Part shown: piece after piece, positions 51,679 to 61,307 of the stretch | How the letters are laid out: every line of letters starts with the position of its first letter | Position numbering within the stretch: the first letter of the stretch is position 1 | NCBI RefSeq assembly: GCF_036327005.1 | Contig: NZ_JAUGZK010000006.1 | Location: 62,001 to 126,000 of the forward strand | From: Alkalimonas mucilaginosa | Lineage (GTDB): Bacteria; Pseudomonadota; Gammaproteobacteria; Enterobacterales; Alteromonadaceae | Direction of reading: 5' to 3' | DNA: 64,000 nucleotides | Notes under the pieces: model-generated | The model's database searches: none | What the model was told of the DNA's origin: nothing | What the model saw: the letters and a program-made list of their open reading frames with translations, nothing else | Program-made: the position numbers and the translations under genes

Positions 51679-53493
51679 TCATATGGGTGCAATATCACAT
51701 GGTAGCGTTATTCTTGGCTTATCTGTGCAAAGCGGGTTTGTGCCATGCCAGTAATAGCTTGGAAATATAATGCTCATTCCCTGCTCAGGGCAGACAGTCT
51801 TGATAATGGACTCTTTATCGCCCAAGGCTAAACAAGACTCTCCAAATTTAAGCCAACCAGATTTTGCTGGGTCCTCACGGCAGATTGCCGGCGGCACCTC
51901 AAGGTAAGTGCAAACAGATAACCAGCCGGCAGGATGGATATGATTGCTATGGTAACCATCACGTAAAAGCTGTACAGACCAACTACCACTAAAGTTGAAT
52001 TTTCCAGTATTTCTTCGCAGCAGTGGGTGGCGCTTGTCTTGAGGCAAACGATCCAGGTAACATTGAATCGCATTTCTTAATGCGTTTTGATACTGAGTTA
52101 TCAATGGGTGCTGAGATGAAAATAATCGACCTACCGTTTGAGTTCCATTTCGAACACTTTGATCAATCGGCTGGTTTTTGGCATTGTGCAGCCCCGAAAT
52201 AAGCAGCTTTAGCTCGTCCATAAAATCGGTTAGTGTTGCGTAGCCAGCAGGAGCCTCAAGCTGCAAGGGCCGGACAAACTGTTCGGTATTGTACAACCAA
52301 TCATACTGTTCATTCCCAAGTAATCGCCAGCACAAGGCCTGATAAGCAATTATTTCCTGATTATCTGGCGCAGCTTTCAGAGCTAAATCAAGCAGGCTTA
52401 ACGCTCGCTTGTACTGCTCCGTCCTTATATAAATAGCGGCTTCATCAATCAGATAACGGGTATGGGATGGCCTTTTCTTTCTTGCTAACTTAAGTTTAGC
52501 TAAAGCTTGCTCATAAGCTCCTTGCGATGTTGATACTAAGCTTTGAAAATAAAGAATGTCTGGCTGCTGCTGATTTGATTTTTCTAAATCAGACAAGATC
52601 TGTTCTGCTGCAGTTAGATGCTTACTGGATATTAGATGCTCAACCTCGGCCAGCCATAACCGGAGAGGATTAGAGACTTGGGCTCTGGCTTGAGCAAAGG
52701 ATACTAAAAACTTACGCTCATCACCATTTTCCCACAATAGCTTATTCAGTGCTTTATGCGCATCCAGAAAATCGGGGGCCAGGCTGATGGCACCATTTAA
52801 TGCTGTTTCCGCTTCATGGTACTGCTGCAAATCATAATAAATACAACCGATCAGGTAATGGATCTCTGCAGACTTTGGAAACTGCTCCCTTAAATTTTCC
52901 AGTAAAGCCAGAGCCTCCCTTGGTTCACTTAACTCTCGTAATAACTGCGCATGCTGCAAACGCAACTGAAAATTCGAGCTGTCTATCCGAAGCCCAGCCA
53001 TGCAATAAGCCAACGCATCTTCATACTGATAGACTTTTTCAGAGTAGGTAATAAGCAGGCTGTAGAACCTGGCCTGTTCAGCACCCAGGGGCAATTGTTT
53101 GCTTAAAAGGAGAATGGCGTGCTTGTACCTGTGCTGCGCTCCGAGCAAAACTGCGTAGTTAAACGCAGTATCATGATTGCGAGGCTCGAGTGATAATGCC
53201 TTTTTGTACATGGACTCCGCCAAATCATTACGGTTTGTCCCTGCAAGAAAGTTGGCGTAGTTGCCCAGAAAGTAGCTATTATTGGGGGAACACTGCAGAC
53301 TTTTCCGGAAATATACATCTGCTTTAGCAGGTGATGCATGCTTTAAACCAAGTGCACAAAGCTGCAAAGCCTCGGCATGACTCGCGTCGTGCTTTAAAAT
53401 CGCCTGGCATAATTTAACCGCTTCCGCCTCAGCATTTTGCTGCAGCAAGTACCGTGCTTTGTTCAGCATGGATGAGATTGAGTTGTGCATCAT
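51679..53493 (-). CDS. TPR protein with C-terminal 2OG-Fe(II) oxygenase domain
   Basis: 604 residues, no signal peptide. Residues about 8-385 are tetratricopeptide-like helices (YFRKSLQCSPNNSYFLGNYANFL, AESMYKKALSLEPRN, AETALNGAISLAPDF). The last 200 residues resemble the putative 2OG-Fe(II) oxygenase family (PF13759 type): HSNHIHPAGWLSVCTYLEVP supplies the first His ligand(s), YYWHGTNP the distal His and KPRITLPCDIAP the Arg for 2-oxoglutarate. In Caulobacter- and Alteromonadales-type loci such proteins sit beside TonB receptors, as here. Substrate unknown; the TPR part may dock a protein or peptide. Weak RBS. Confidence 0.85.
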   Translation of the reverse strand: MMHNSISSMLNKARYLLQQNAEAEAVKLCQAILKHDASHAEALQLCALGLKHASPAKADVYFRKSLQCSPNNSYFLGNYANFLAGTNRNDLAESMYKKALSLEPRNHDTAFNYAVLLGAQHRYKHAILLLSKQLPLGAEQARFYSLLITYSEKVYQYEDALAYCMAGLRIDSSNFQLRLQHAQLLRELSEPREALALLENLREQFPKSAEIHYLIGCIYYDLQQYHEAETALNGAISLAPDFLDAHKALNKLLWENGDERKFLVSFAQARAQVSNPLRLWLAEVEHLISSKHLTAAEQILSDLEKSNQQQPDILYFQSLVSTSQGAYEQALAKLKLARKKRPSHTRYLIDEAAIYIRTEQYKRALSLLDLALKAAPDNQEIIAYQALCWRLLGNEQYDWLYNTEQFVRPLQLEAPAGYATLTDFMDELKLLISGLHNAKNQPIDQSVRNGTQTVGRLFSSQHPLITQYQNALRNAIQCYLDRLPQDKRHPLLRRNTGKFNFSGSWSVQLLRDGYHSNHIHPAGWLSVCTYLEVPPAICREDPAKSGWLKFGESCLALGDKESIIKTVCPEQGMSIIFPSYYWHGTNPLCTDKPRITLPCDIAPI

Positions 53494-53610
53494 CTACTCA
53501 TAGCAACAGGAGTTAGTAGGCATGTTGAATTTAACATAAGATAGCTAACAAGCAAAACCAAGGAGTTATTACCAGTACATGCAAACTAGTTTTGCCGTGT
53601 ACAGAATACA

Positions 53611-53646
53611 AAAAAACAGCATCATGAAGCATGATGCTGTTTTTGA
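53611..53646 (-). terminator. Terminator of the second TonB receptor
   Basis: Stem AAAAACAGCATCATG / CATGATGCTGTTTTT with AAG loop and T7 on the minus strand; it separates the receptor from the oxygenase gene, so the latter needs its own promoter. Confidence 0.92.
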
Positions 53647-53678
53647 AGTTTACATTTCAAACACTGTCAAAGCTTGTG

Positions 53679-56534
53679 TTAGAAACGTTGCTCGTAACGC
53701 ACGTACCAGAAGCGACCAATATCAAAGCCACCGTAATACGAGTAGTTAGAGTTTGGCCGTGAGAACATAATAGGCCCTTGCTTCTCAAACACGTTGTTCG
53801 CACCTACTGAGATACGACCATCCCAAGGCACATTGTAGCTGAACTGAATATCATGGAACGTGGTTGAACCATTTTTATGGTAAGGAGTTACCGTATTGTT
53901 GGTCCAATCAGCGCTGAAATCAGGGATATTACATCTATCCGCTGTAAAGGTACAACGCTCTTTCATGGAAGAGAAATAACGTACGTTCCAGTTTGCGCTG
54001 AAGTCACCCAGGCTCCAGTTGATGCCTAGCGTTGAACGAACCCGGAAAGTAGAGCCATAACCTACAGATGGTGTCAGTCTGGCTTCTGGGTCATTCGTTG
54101 ATTTGCTCAGGTATTTGTTAACATAGGTTGTATTCCACTTGGTGCTAAATACACCAAATGAAGTCTCGTGGCGATAATTCAAACCTACATCATAACCGTC
54201 TGTTTTGGTAAAACCTGCGTTACGCAGACCAAAGGTCAGATCAGTGACGATAAAGGTGCTAGGATCGCGCTTGAACATGGCACAACGAGCTTCTTCCAAA
54301 CCGACATAACAATCGTCCAAAATTTGGTTTGCACTATCAGTAACCATTGTATCTTCAATGGTAATGCTCCACCAATCTACGATGACATTCAGGTTTTCAA
54401 GAAACTCTGGGCTATAAACAATCCCAACGGTCTTAGTTTTTGAAGTCTCAGGCTGCAGCAACGGGTTAGAACCACTGTTAAATGGTACCGGAGTCTGTGC
54501 AGACGGGCCTTCTGTAGGAACAAAACCTTGCTGTAACTGACGGAAGTCTGCTGGTACATCCTGCAAACAGCGATTACTGCCGCGTGCAACACCATACACA
54601 GAATCACAAGGATCGATAAAACCAGTTACAAAGGACTGCGAGCCGCCGCCATACAAGTTACTGATGGTAGGAGCGCGGAAACCTTCTGACCAGGTGGCAC
54701 GAACCAGCAAAGAATCTACCGGGCGCCACTTGATACCAACTTTGCTATTGGTGGTATCACCAAAAGTGCTGTAATCAGAGTAACGGGTTGCCAGACTAAC
54801 ACTAAGCTCTCTGGCTCCATCCATATCAGCAAGAATTGGAACATTTAGCTCTGCATAGAACTCTTTTAAATCATACTCACCACCAGTGGCACCAGCAGCC
54901 AGGGTAGAGGTCATACCAGCTTGCGCCATCGCATCTGGCACAAATAAGCCATCTTCTTTGCGGTACTCACCACCGACGGCAAATGTCAAATCGCCCGCAG
55001 GTAAAGTGTGCAATACACCACTGATGTTAGCAAAATAAATTTTGGTGGTTGTTTCACCGCGTGCATGCGTTGTAGGGAATAAGAAATCTCGTACAGCTGG
55101 ATCATCCAGTGAATTGGCTACACTACCAGCGCCATGACCGGCTAATGGGTTCCAAGGCACACATTGCGATGCAGGAATTGGGTCATCGGCAGTACCACAT
55201 TGCACAATACCCTGTGCATTCAAGAATGATGGGCCTGTCGCAGCTACAACATTCGGGATCTGGTAGTCGCCAAAGCCAGTTTGCAGAATTTTACTCTGAG
55301 AGTATACACCACCGATATCCCAGTCAAAATAACGATGACCAATATCGAAGGAACCTTCTAGCGCAGCAGTAAAGCGCAGGGTGTTCTGATCACTGGTGCT
55401 AACCCGTGGCACTTCCCAGCCACGACGATCAAAACGTACATCCTCGCCAACAGGATTAAAATAGCTGTCAGCATCCAGGAACCAGCCACTGACGTTACCA
55501 AAGCTTGAAGTAGACTGCAGTGGGTAGCCTGCAACCTGCCGCGTGGCACGACGCTCACTGTAGCCAAGATCGCTGGTAAAACGGATATCGTCTTTGATGT
55601 TGTAATTGGTGCTGATATAGATTGAACGCGCACTCAAAGGACCAGCAAGATGCATTTGGTCGTTCGGGTTACTGGCACCATTAGCAAAGGTTTGCTCTTC
55701 AAAATCATCTGGGAAAGATGCTGCCTCACCAGGGCGCTTTGCTAACCACCACTTATCGTCATAACGGAAGCGGCCATAAGCACCAACCAGGGTAAGGTTG
55801 TTGTTTATATCATAACCAGGGAAACCCTGCGATGAGAATGAGCGGTCTTTTGCCCAAACCTGTTTCTCATCACGCCATTCTGCACCAAGAATGATTGAGC
55901 CACGATTGGTTGCAATACCAGTGACCATGCTGACATTCTTTTTAGCACCGTCGCCCTCGTCGTATTCACCGCCATAAAACGAAAGCTCTAAGCCTTCGAA
56001 ATCTTTGCGGGTAATAATATTGATAACACCGGCCATTGCATCAGAGCCATACAGTGTAGAGGCACCGTCTTTCAGAACATCCACCCGCTCAACCATTGAC
56101 ATAGGGATGGCAGAAAGATCCTGCAGACCATTGGTAGTAATACCAAGACGCTTGCCGTTCACCAAAACCAGGGTACGGTTTGTACCTAAGTTCCGCAAGT
56201 TGGCATAGTTACCACCAGCAGCTTCACCTGCGCTCAATGGCTGAGCACGGCTGATAGGCGGTGAGCCAGCTGTAGACATGTTTTGCAGGATATCAATGAC
56301 AGAGGTGAAACCTTGATTTGCAATGTCTAAACGGCTAATTGTGAATACAGGTTGCGAAGTCTCGATATCAGTAGAGCGAATACGAGAACCAGTTACATTG
56401 ATACGCTCTACATTTGCAGAAGCCTCTTCAGCAAGCTGATCTTGCTGTGCGATGGCACTTCCGGCAAACACAGAAGCCGCACCAAAAGCAATAGCTAAGC
56501 GCACAGCCTTGCTTAATTTGTTATTTGTATACAT
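53679..56534 (-). CDS. TonB-dependent outer-membrane receptor
   Basis: 951 residues. Signal peptide MYTNNKLSKAVRLAIAFGAA to about residue 29 (SAIAQ); TonB-box-like ERINVTGSRIRS at about 43-54; plug (TISRLDIANQGFTSVIDILQNM, LRNLGTNRTLVLVNGKRL, MVERVDVLKDGASTLYGSDAMAGVINIITRKDF); long barrel ending WYVRYEQRF with terminal Phe. The plug is closest to receptors with a GSPP-rich insert (MSTAGSPPISRAQPLS). Substrate unknown. Own promoter and terminator. Confidence 0.93.
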   Translation of the reverse strand: MYTNNKLSKAVRLAIAFGAASVFAGSAIAQQDQLAEEASANVERINVTGSRIRSTDIETSQPVFTISRLDIANQGFTSVIDILQNMSTAGSPPISRAQPLSAGEAAGGNYANLRNLGTNRTLVLVNGKRLGITTNGLQDLSAIPMSMVERVDVLKDGASTLYGSDAMAGVINIITRKDFEGLELSFYGGEYDEGDGAKKNVSMVTGIATNRGSIILGAEWRDEKQVWAKDRSFSSQGFPGYDINNNLTLVGAYGRFRYDDKWWLAKRPGEAASFPDDFEEQTFANGASNPNDQMHLAGPLSARSIYISTNYNIKDDIRFTSDLGYSERRATRQVAGYPLQSTSSFGNVSGWFLDADSYFNPVGEDVRFDRRGWEVPRVSTSDQNTLRFTAALEGSFDIGHRYFDWDIGGVYSQSKILQTGFGDYQIPNVVAATGPSFLNAQGIVQCGTADDPIPASQCVPWNPLAGHGAGSVANSLDDPAVRDFLFPTTHARGETTTKIYFANISGVLHTLPAGDLTFAVGGEYRKEDGLFVPDAMAQAGMTSTLAAGATGGEYDLKEFYAELNVPILADMDGARELSVSLATRYSDYSTFGDTTNSKVGIKWRPVDSLLVRATWSEGFRAPTISNLYGGGSQSFVTGFIDPCDSVYGVARGSNRCLQDVPADFRQLQQGFVPTEGPSAQTPVPFNSGSNPLLQPETSKTKTVGIVYSPEFLENLNVIVDWWSITIEDTMVTDSANQILDDCYVGLEEARCAMFKRDPSTFIVTDLTFGLRNAGFTKTDGYDVGLNYRHETSFGVFSTKWNTTYVNKYLSKSTNDPEARLTPSVGYGSTFRVRSTLGINWSLGDFSANWNVRYFSSMKERCTFTADRCNIPDFSADWTNNTVTPYHKNGSTTFHDIQFSYNVPWDGRISVGANNVFEKQGPIMFSRPNSNYSYYGGFDIGRFWYVRYEQRF

Positions 56535-56647
56535 GTATTTCTCCCTGGACCACTATGAGTAGTGATTCTATTTTTCACATTGACCAGATCTTTAATCGGC
56601 GTCTGGCACTCCGCAAAAATCGGAACAACCCGATCTAAGGCTCATTG

Positions 56648-56677
56648 ATGATAAACGTAATTTTTCAGCAGGGTCAA
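56648..56677 (-). promoter_or_regulatory. Promoter of the second TonB receptor
   Basis: On the minus strand -35 TTGACC (56672-56677), 18-nt spacer, -10 TATCAT (56648-56653), leader about 105 nt. The -35 hexamer equals that of the other receptor. Confidence 0.6.
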
Positions 56678-56966
56678 CTCCTTTTACGGAACTTTCGCCA
56701 CGAAATGAACTCAAGCCACTTAAAAAAAGCGTTTTGACTTGCTATAGCTGGCTTTGAGGCCATACCGCTTGCCAATAAAACCCAAAACAGTAACAAAGCA
56801 AAACATAAAGAAAACAAATAAGGCACACACCGAGTTATTACCAAGCTCATTCGTAAACAATTATGTACATGCAGCGCAGCTGTATAAGACTATTTTTTAG
56901 AATACAGATTGAACTTAGCCAAAAATACCATAGTGCACATAAGACATATGCGTTAAAATCGAAAAA

Positions 56967-56982
56967 CTGTATTTTTATCCAG
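56967..56982 (+). promoter_or_regulatory. LexA-box-like site before dinG
   Basis: CTGTATTTTTATCCAG lies 7 nt before the dinG start; it matches the LexA core CTGT-N8-ACAG except for one base (CCAG). E. coli dinG is a LexA target. The remainder of 56678-56966 shows AT-rich DNA without ORF or clear promoter. Confidence 0.5.
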
Positions 56983-56989
56983 CCATCAC

Positions 56990-59032
56990 ATGCTTTCACG
57001 CGATCTACAACAACAAATACGCTCTATTCAGCAGCAAATTCGTGCTTCATTATCCAATTACCGTGTGCGGCCTGGCCAAAACCAGCTGATAGCCGAAATC
57101 GCCCATACCATAGCCGGTAGCTACCATCGTCACCATCGCATTGCTCTGGTAGAGGCGGGCACTGGAACAGGCAAATCATTGGCTTACTTACTGGCCTGTA
57201 TTCCCTACGCGTTGTCACACACTAAAACCTTAGTCATAGCCACCGCCACGGTGGCACTGCAAGAGCAACTGGTGCAAAAAGACTTGCCATTCTTTCAACA
57301 ACACGCTGGCCTTGATTTTGAGTTTTGTTTGGTGAAAGGACGACAGCGTTATGCCTGCATTGAACGTTTGCAAGAAATGCTGCAACAACCTGAACTATTC
57401 CCGGATTCAAGCAATCAGCAGCAGGCTTTAGCCAGTAAACTGCTCACAGCCTGGCAAGAAAGGCGCTGGCTTGGCGACATTGACAGTTTGCCTTTTGCTG
57501 TACCAGATGAGCTCTGGCAGCACATTCAGGCCGATCCCTACCATTGCCATCGCGGCAGCCGCCGTCATCAGCATTGCCCTTTTCACCTGGCCCGGGCTGA
57601 AATCAATGACAGCCAGGTGCTGGTAACCAATCAGGCGTTTTTATTGGCCGATTTAGAGGCCGGCTCAGCGCAGTTACCAACCCCGGAAGACTGTATTTAT
57701 GTGATTGATGAAGGCCATCATCTGGTCGATAGCGCCCGCAGTTTTTTATCTGCCAGCGCGCCTTTGTTGCAACAAGAGGTATGGCTGGAGAAAGCTTTGA
57801 AATTTAGCCAGCGCATGCAAAGTAATTTGCCCGAATCAGCACTCAAAACTGCCATTAAGTTGCAGGAGCTGATAGATGACTATCGCCGCGATTACCAGCC
57901 AGTCAAGCAGCAACTTCCTGCTTTTACCACAAGCTGGTTCAAGGACAACTCACAGTTCCGTTTTGTTGACGCCGCCTTGCCCCTGCTGTTAAGCCAGCAG
58001 GCCGAGTCGCTGGCAAAATCAAGCCAGCAGGTGGTCAATCAACTGGAGCAACTGCACCAAAAAGTACGGGATGCCATTTTGGAGCAGCAACTGCCCGCCC
58101 GTTCGATTAGCAGTACCCTGCAGGAGTTGTCATTTTTCGATCAAAAGTTTAGCCAGCAACAAGCGCTGTGGCGGCTCTGGTCCGAGTCACAGCAGTCTGG
58201 AGTGTATCAGGCCCGCTGGGTGGAACAAACAGAACAACAGCATCAACTGCTTGGCTGCGCCAGCCCATTGCGGGTGCAGGCACAACTGGAACGTCTGTTG
58301 TTCCGACCAGCTTTTGCATGCATCCTTTGCTCGGCTACCCTAACGGCACTGAATTCATTTAGCTATCCGCTGCGTGAACTGGGGCTGGATCAAATGGAAG
58401 CTGTGCGTACGCTGCAGGTAAGTTCACCTTTTGCCTATGCAGAGCAAGGCAGTATTCTACTGCCTAAAATGCAGCATGAGCCAACGGCTAATGGCTTTAC
58501 GGATGAGCTATGCCAGGTGTTACCGGATTATTTGCCCAAAGGCCAGGCCAGTTTGGTGCTCTTTGCCTCCTACTGGCAAATGAATCAGGTAGCAACAGTG
58601 TTGCGACAGCAAGGCTACAACATACTGGTGCAAGGAGAAGTCGCCAGGCAAAAATTGCTGGAGCAACATGCGCAGCAGGTACAGCAGCAAAAAACCAGCA
58701 TCTTGTTTGGTACTCAGAGCTTTGCTGAAGGGCTCAATTTACCGGGTGACTTGCTCACCAATCTGGTGATCACCAAGCTGCCTTTTGCGGTGCCAACCTC
58801 GCCGCTGGAGGAGGCCATGAGTGAAGCTATCAGTAAACAAGGGGGCAATCCATTTTTGCAATTGACGGTACCTGCCACGGCAAAGAAACTGGTGCAGGCT
58901 TGTGGTAGACTACTTCGCCAGGAGCAAGACAGCGGCCAGATTGTTATTCTGGACCGCCGCCTGGTAACCAAGACCTATGGTAAAGCAATGCTCGATGCGC
59001 TGCCGCCATTTAAACGCAACATTCACTATTAA
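56990..59032 (+). CDS. dinG: ATP-dependent DNA helicase DinG
   Basis: 680 residues, XPD-like superfamily 2. Walker A EAGTGTGKS at about 55-63, Fe-S region between motifs Ia and II, DEGHH Walker B, and C-terminal motifs FGTQSFAEGLNLPGD and QACGRLLRQ. DinG unwinds D-loops, R-loops and forked DNA 5' to 3'. Four Cys hold the [4Fe-4S] cluster in E. coli; here three are evident (YACIER, YHC, HQHC) and the third E. coli position is not Cys (CHRGSRRHQHC). Start ATG 56990 has a weak ribosome site. Confidence 0.93.
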   Translation: MLSRDLQQQIRSIQQQIRASLSNYRVRPGQNQLIAEIAHTIAGSYHRHHRIALVEAGTGTGKSLAYLLACIPYALSHTKTLVIATATVALQEQLVQKDLPFFQQHAGLDFEFCLVKGRQRYACIERLQEMLQQPELFPDSSNQQQALASKLLTAWQERRWLGDIDSLPFAVPDELWQHIQADPYHCHRGSRRHQHCPFHLARAEINDSQVLVTNQAFLLADLEAGSAQLPTPEDCIYVIDEGHHLVDSARSFLSASAPLLQQEVWLEKALKFSQRMQSNLPESALKTAIKLQELIDDYRRDYQPVKQQLPAFTTSWFKDNSQFRFVDAALPLLLSQQAESLAKSSQQVVNQLEQLHQKVRDAILEQQLPARSISSTLQELSFFDQKFSQQQALWRLWSESQQSGVYQARWVEQTEQQHQLLGCASPLRVQAQLERLLFRPAFACILCSATLTALNSFSYPLRELGLDQMEAVRTLQVSSPFAYAEQGSILLPKMQHEPTANGFTDELCQVLPDYLPKGQASLVLFASYWQMNQVATVLRQQGYNILVQGEVARQKLLEQHAQQVQQQKTSILFGTQSFAEGLNLPGDLLTNLVITKLPFAVPTSPLEEAMSEAISKQGGNPFLQLTVPATAKKLVQACGRLLRQEQDSGQIVILDRRLVTKTYGKAMLDALPPFKRNIHY

Positions 59033-59043
59033 GGCCTGCCGAT

Positions 59044-59823
59044 TTGTTCGCTGAATTTGCTATCGACCCCAGTGTGCTTGTTATCCTTTGCACTGTTGCC
59101 TTTGTGGCCGGTTTTATCGATGCGATTGCCGGTGGTGGTGGTTTACTCACCATACCTGCACTCTTGACCGCAGGGTTGCCGCCTCACCTGGCGCTTGGCA
59201 CCAATAAGCTGGCTGCGACTTTTGGCTCCTTCACTGCCTCCGTGACCTATTATCGTAAACGCTTGTTTGATCCTGTGTTCTGGCGCCGTAGTTTGCTCTA
59301 TACCGCTATCGGTGCCGTATTGGGTACCTTGCTGGTCGATCAGCTCAGTAGTGAGTCACTGGAAAAGTTTTTGCCGGTGGTGATTTTGCTGGCAGCTATC
59401 TATACCCTGTTTAACCGTATTGTACCGGACGACCAACTGGAGTTGCCCAGGCAAAACCGTCGCTTGTTTTGGCAACAACGCAGCCAGGGGTTAGCGCTTG
59501 GTTTTTATGATGGGGTTGCAGGCCCCGGTACCGGTGCTTTCTGGATGGTTTCTACCATGGCGTTGTACCGTATCAACCTATTGCTTACCTGCGGTGTGGC
59601 TCGTACCATGAACTTCATTAGTAATGGTGTTTCTCTGGCGGTATTCCTGTTACTGGGCCATGTATTTATCCTGCTAGGCCTGGCGATGGGGCTTTGCCTG
59701 ATGGCAGGTGCCTGGCTTGGTGCTCATTCAGCCATTCGTTTTGGCAGTCGCTTTATCCGCCCGGTATTTATCAGCGTGGTCGTGGCAATTGCCCTTCGAC
59801 TGGCCTGGCAAGCCTGGAGTTAG
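59044..59823 (+). CDS. TSUP (TauE/SafE) family permease, YfcA-like
   Basis: 259 residues with a TTG start at 59044 (AAGG upstream, 11 nt after dinG stop). Family block GFIDAIAGGGGLLTIPALL near residue 23 and its second-half repeat GFYDGVAGPGTGAFWMV; about eight membrane helices. YfcA-like permeases are predicted to export sulfur-containing or organic anions; substrate not known. Likely cotranscribed with dinG and priC. Confidence 0.9.
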   Translation: MFAEFAIDPSVLVILCTVAFVAGFIDAIAGGGGLLTIPALLTAGLPPHLALGTNKLAATFGSFTASVTYYRKRLFDPVFWRRSLLYTAIGAVLGTLLVDQLSSESLEKFLPVVILLAAIYTLFNRIVPDDQLELPRQNRRLFWQQRSQGLALGFYDGVAGPGTGAFWMVSTMALYRINLLLTCGVARTMNFISNGVSLAVFLLLGHVFILLGLAMGLCLMAGAWLGAHSAIRFGSRFIRPVFISVVVAIALRLAWQAWS

Positions 59824-59824
59824 T

Positions 59825-60376
59825 ATGTCTGCCCTTACTGAGTTAAAACAACGTTTAACGCAACTTCGCCAACAAGCCAAAATGCTGGATCAGGTACCTA
59901 TAGCCGGCAAACCTCAGGACTGGTTTCAAACCGATTTGTTCAGTTGCCACTCTCCCTACCTCACCGATTATGTGGATGAAGCCATGCAGCAGCTGCATCG
60001 GTTGCAACTATGCAGCAGTGGCCAACAAGCAGCAAGCTCCGAGCAGCAACAACGGCTGGCTGAGCGTATTGCGGCACAGTGCAACGCTTTAACGCGTGCT
60101 TTTGCCAACAGCGAAACCCGCAAAAACTTTAAAGTGACTAAGCGCAAAGTACAAAAAGTGGTGCAGCAATTAACCCAATCCAGCCGTGATCTCTACCAGC
60201 AACTAAGCCAGTACAAAGAGTACGAGCAACGACTGGAAGATATGCTACGCCTTGCTCAGCAGCAAAATAAGGATGTACAACAGCAACTGGCAGTCCAGGC
60301 CCGGCTCGGTCGCTGTCGCCGTGCTATTAGCGAAGTAGAGCAACAAATCCAATTTCAGGAGCAGCACAAGCGCTGA
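59825..60376 (+). CDS. priC: Primosomal replication protein PriC
   Basis: 183 residues from ATG 59825 (overlapping the permease stop region, TAGTATG). It matches PriC in length and in its helical pattern: LTELKQRLTQLRQQ at the N-terminus, YEQRLEDML and the C-terminal QARLGRCRRAISEVEQQI. PriC helps restart stalled forks by loading DnaB. The cluster dinG-permease-priC-HDAC is tightly spaced. Confidence 0.85.
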   Translation: MSALTELKQRLTQLRQQAKMLDQVPIAGKPQDWFQTDLFSCHSPYLTDYVDEAMQQLHRLQLCSSGQQAASSEQQQRLAERIAAQCNALTRAFANSETRKNFKVTKRKVQKVVQQLTQSSRDLYQQLSQYKEYEQRLEDMLRLAQQQNKDVQQQLAVQARLGRCRRAISEVEQQIQFQEQHKR

Positions 60377-60377
60377 T

Positions 60378-61307
60378 ATGACACTACCTCTGGTTTATCA
60401 CCCCAGCTATAGTGCTTTAATGCTGCCAGAGCGGCATCGCTACCCTATTGGGAAATACCATGCACTGCAGCAACAATTGCTTGCACTTGGTGTACCAGCC
60501 AGCCAATTTCAGCAACCAAAGCCATTGCAACAACATGAGCTTGAACTGGCCCACTGTCCACATTACATAGATGCGCTCTGCTCGGGTCAGTTGGATGGCA
60601 AAGCAATGCGCCGTATTGGCTTTCCCTGGTCAAAACAGCTTATCGCCCGCTCCCTGGCTTCGATTGCCGGCACCCGACTCTGCGCCGAACTAGCCTTACA
60701 GCATGGGCTTGCACTGCATTTAAGTGGCGGTTATCACCATGCCTTTTATGATCAAGGCTCTGGTTTTTGTTTATTCAATGATCTGGTCTTTGCTGCTAAA
60801 TCGATGCAACAACAAGGGGTAAAGCGTCTGCTGATTTTTGATCTTGATGTACACCAAGGCGACGGAACAGCAAAGATGCTGGCTGATAATCCGGATATCA
60901 TCACTTGCTCAGTGCACTGCGACAAAAATTTCCCTTACTATAAACAACAATCAGACTGGGATCTGTCGCTACCTGCCACTATTAGCGAGCAAGACTACCT
61001 CACAGAAGTGGAGCAAGCACTCAGCTGCCTGCTAAACTGGTATCAGCCAGAGCTGGTACTCTATGATGCCGGAGTCGATTGCCATCAACAGGATGAGCTG
61101 GGGCACCTGCAACTGAGTACGACAGCTTTATTACAGCGCGATCGCTTGGTGTTGCAAAGCTGCCGTCAGCACCAAATACCAGTGGCAGCTGTGATTGGCG
61201 GTGGCTATCAACGTGATCTTGCAGCCCTAACTAAGCTTCACCTGCAACTGTTCAAAGCCGCTTTAGAGCTTGAGAATAATCTAATCGCCAGCAAAATAAA
61301 AACCTAA
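60378..61307 (+). CDS. Histone deacetylase-family hydrolase
   Basis: 309 residues, the compact bacterial class. Catalytic features: GGYHHAF (two His), GFCLFNDL, zinc ligands in DLDVHQGDGT (Asp, His) and DAGVDCHQQDELG (Asp), and GGGY. Bacterial members deacetylate acetylpolyamines, acetoin or small amides; this one's target is unknown. Starts 1 nt after priC. Ends 27 nt inside the kynA 3' end on the other strand. Confidence 0.92.
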   Translation: MTLPLVYHPSYSALMLPERHRYPIGKYHALQQQLLALGVPASQFQQPKPLQQHELELAHCPHYIDALCSGQLDGKAMRRIGFPWSKQLIARSLASIAGTRLCAELALQHGLALHLSGGYHHAFYDQGSGFCLFNDLVFAAKSMQQQGVKRLLIFDLDVHQGDGTAKMLADNPDIITCSVHCDKNFPYYKQQSDWDLSLPATISEQDYLTEVEQALSCLLNWYQPELVLYDAGVDCHQQDELGHLQLSTTALLQRDRLVLQSCRQHQIPVAAVIGGGYQRDLAALTKLHLQLFKAALELENNLIASKIKT

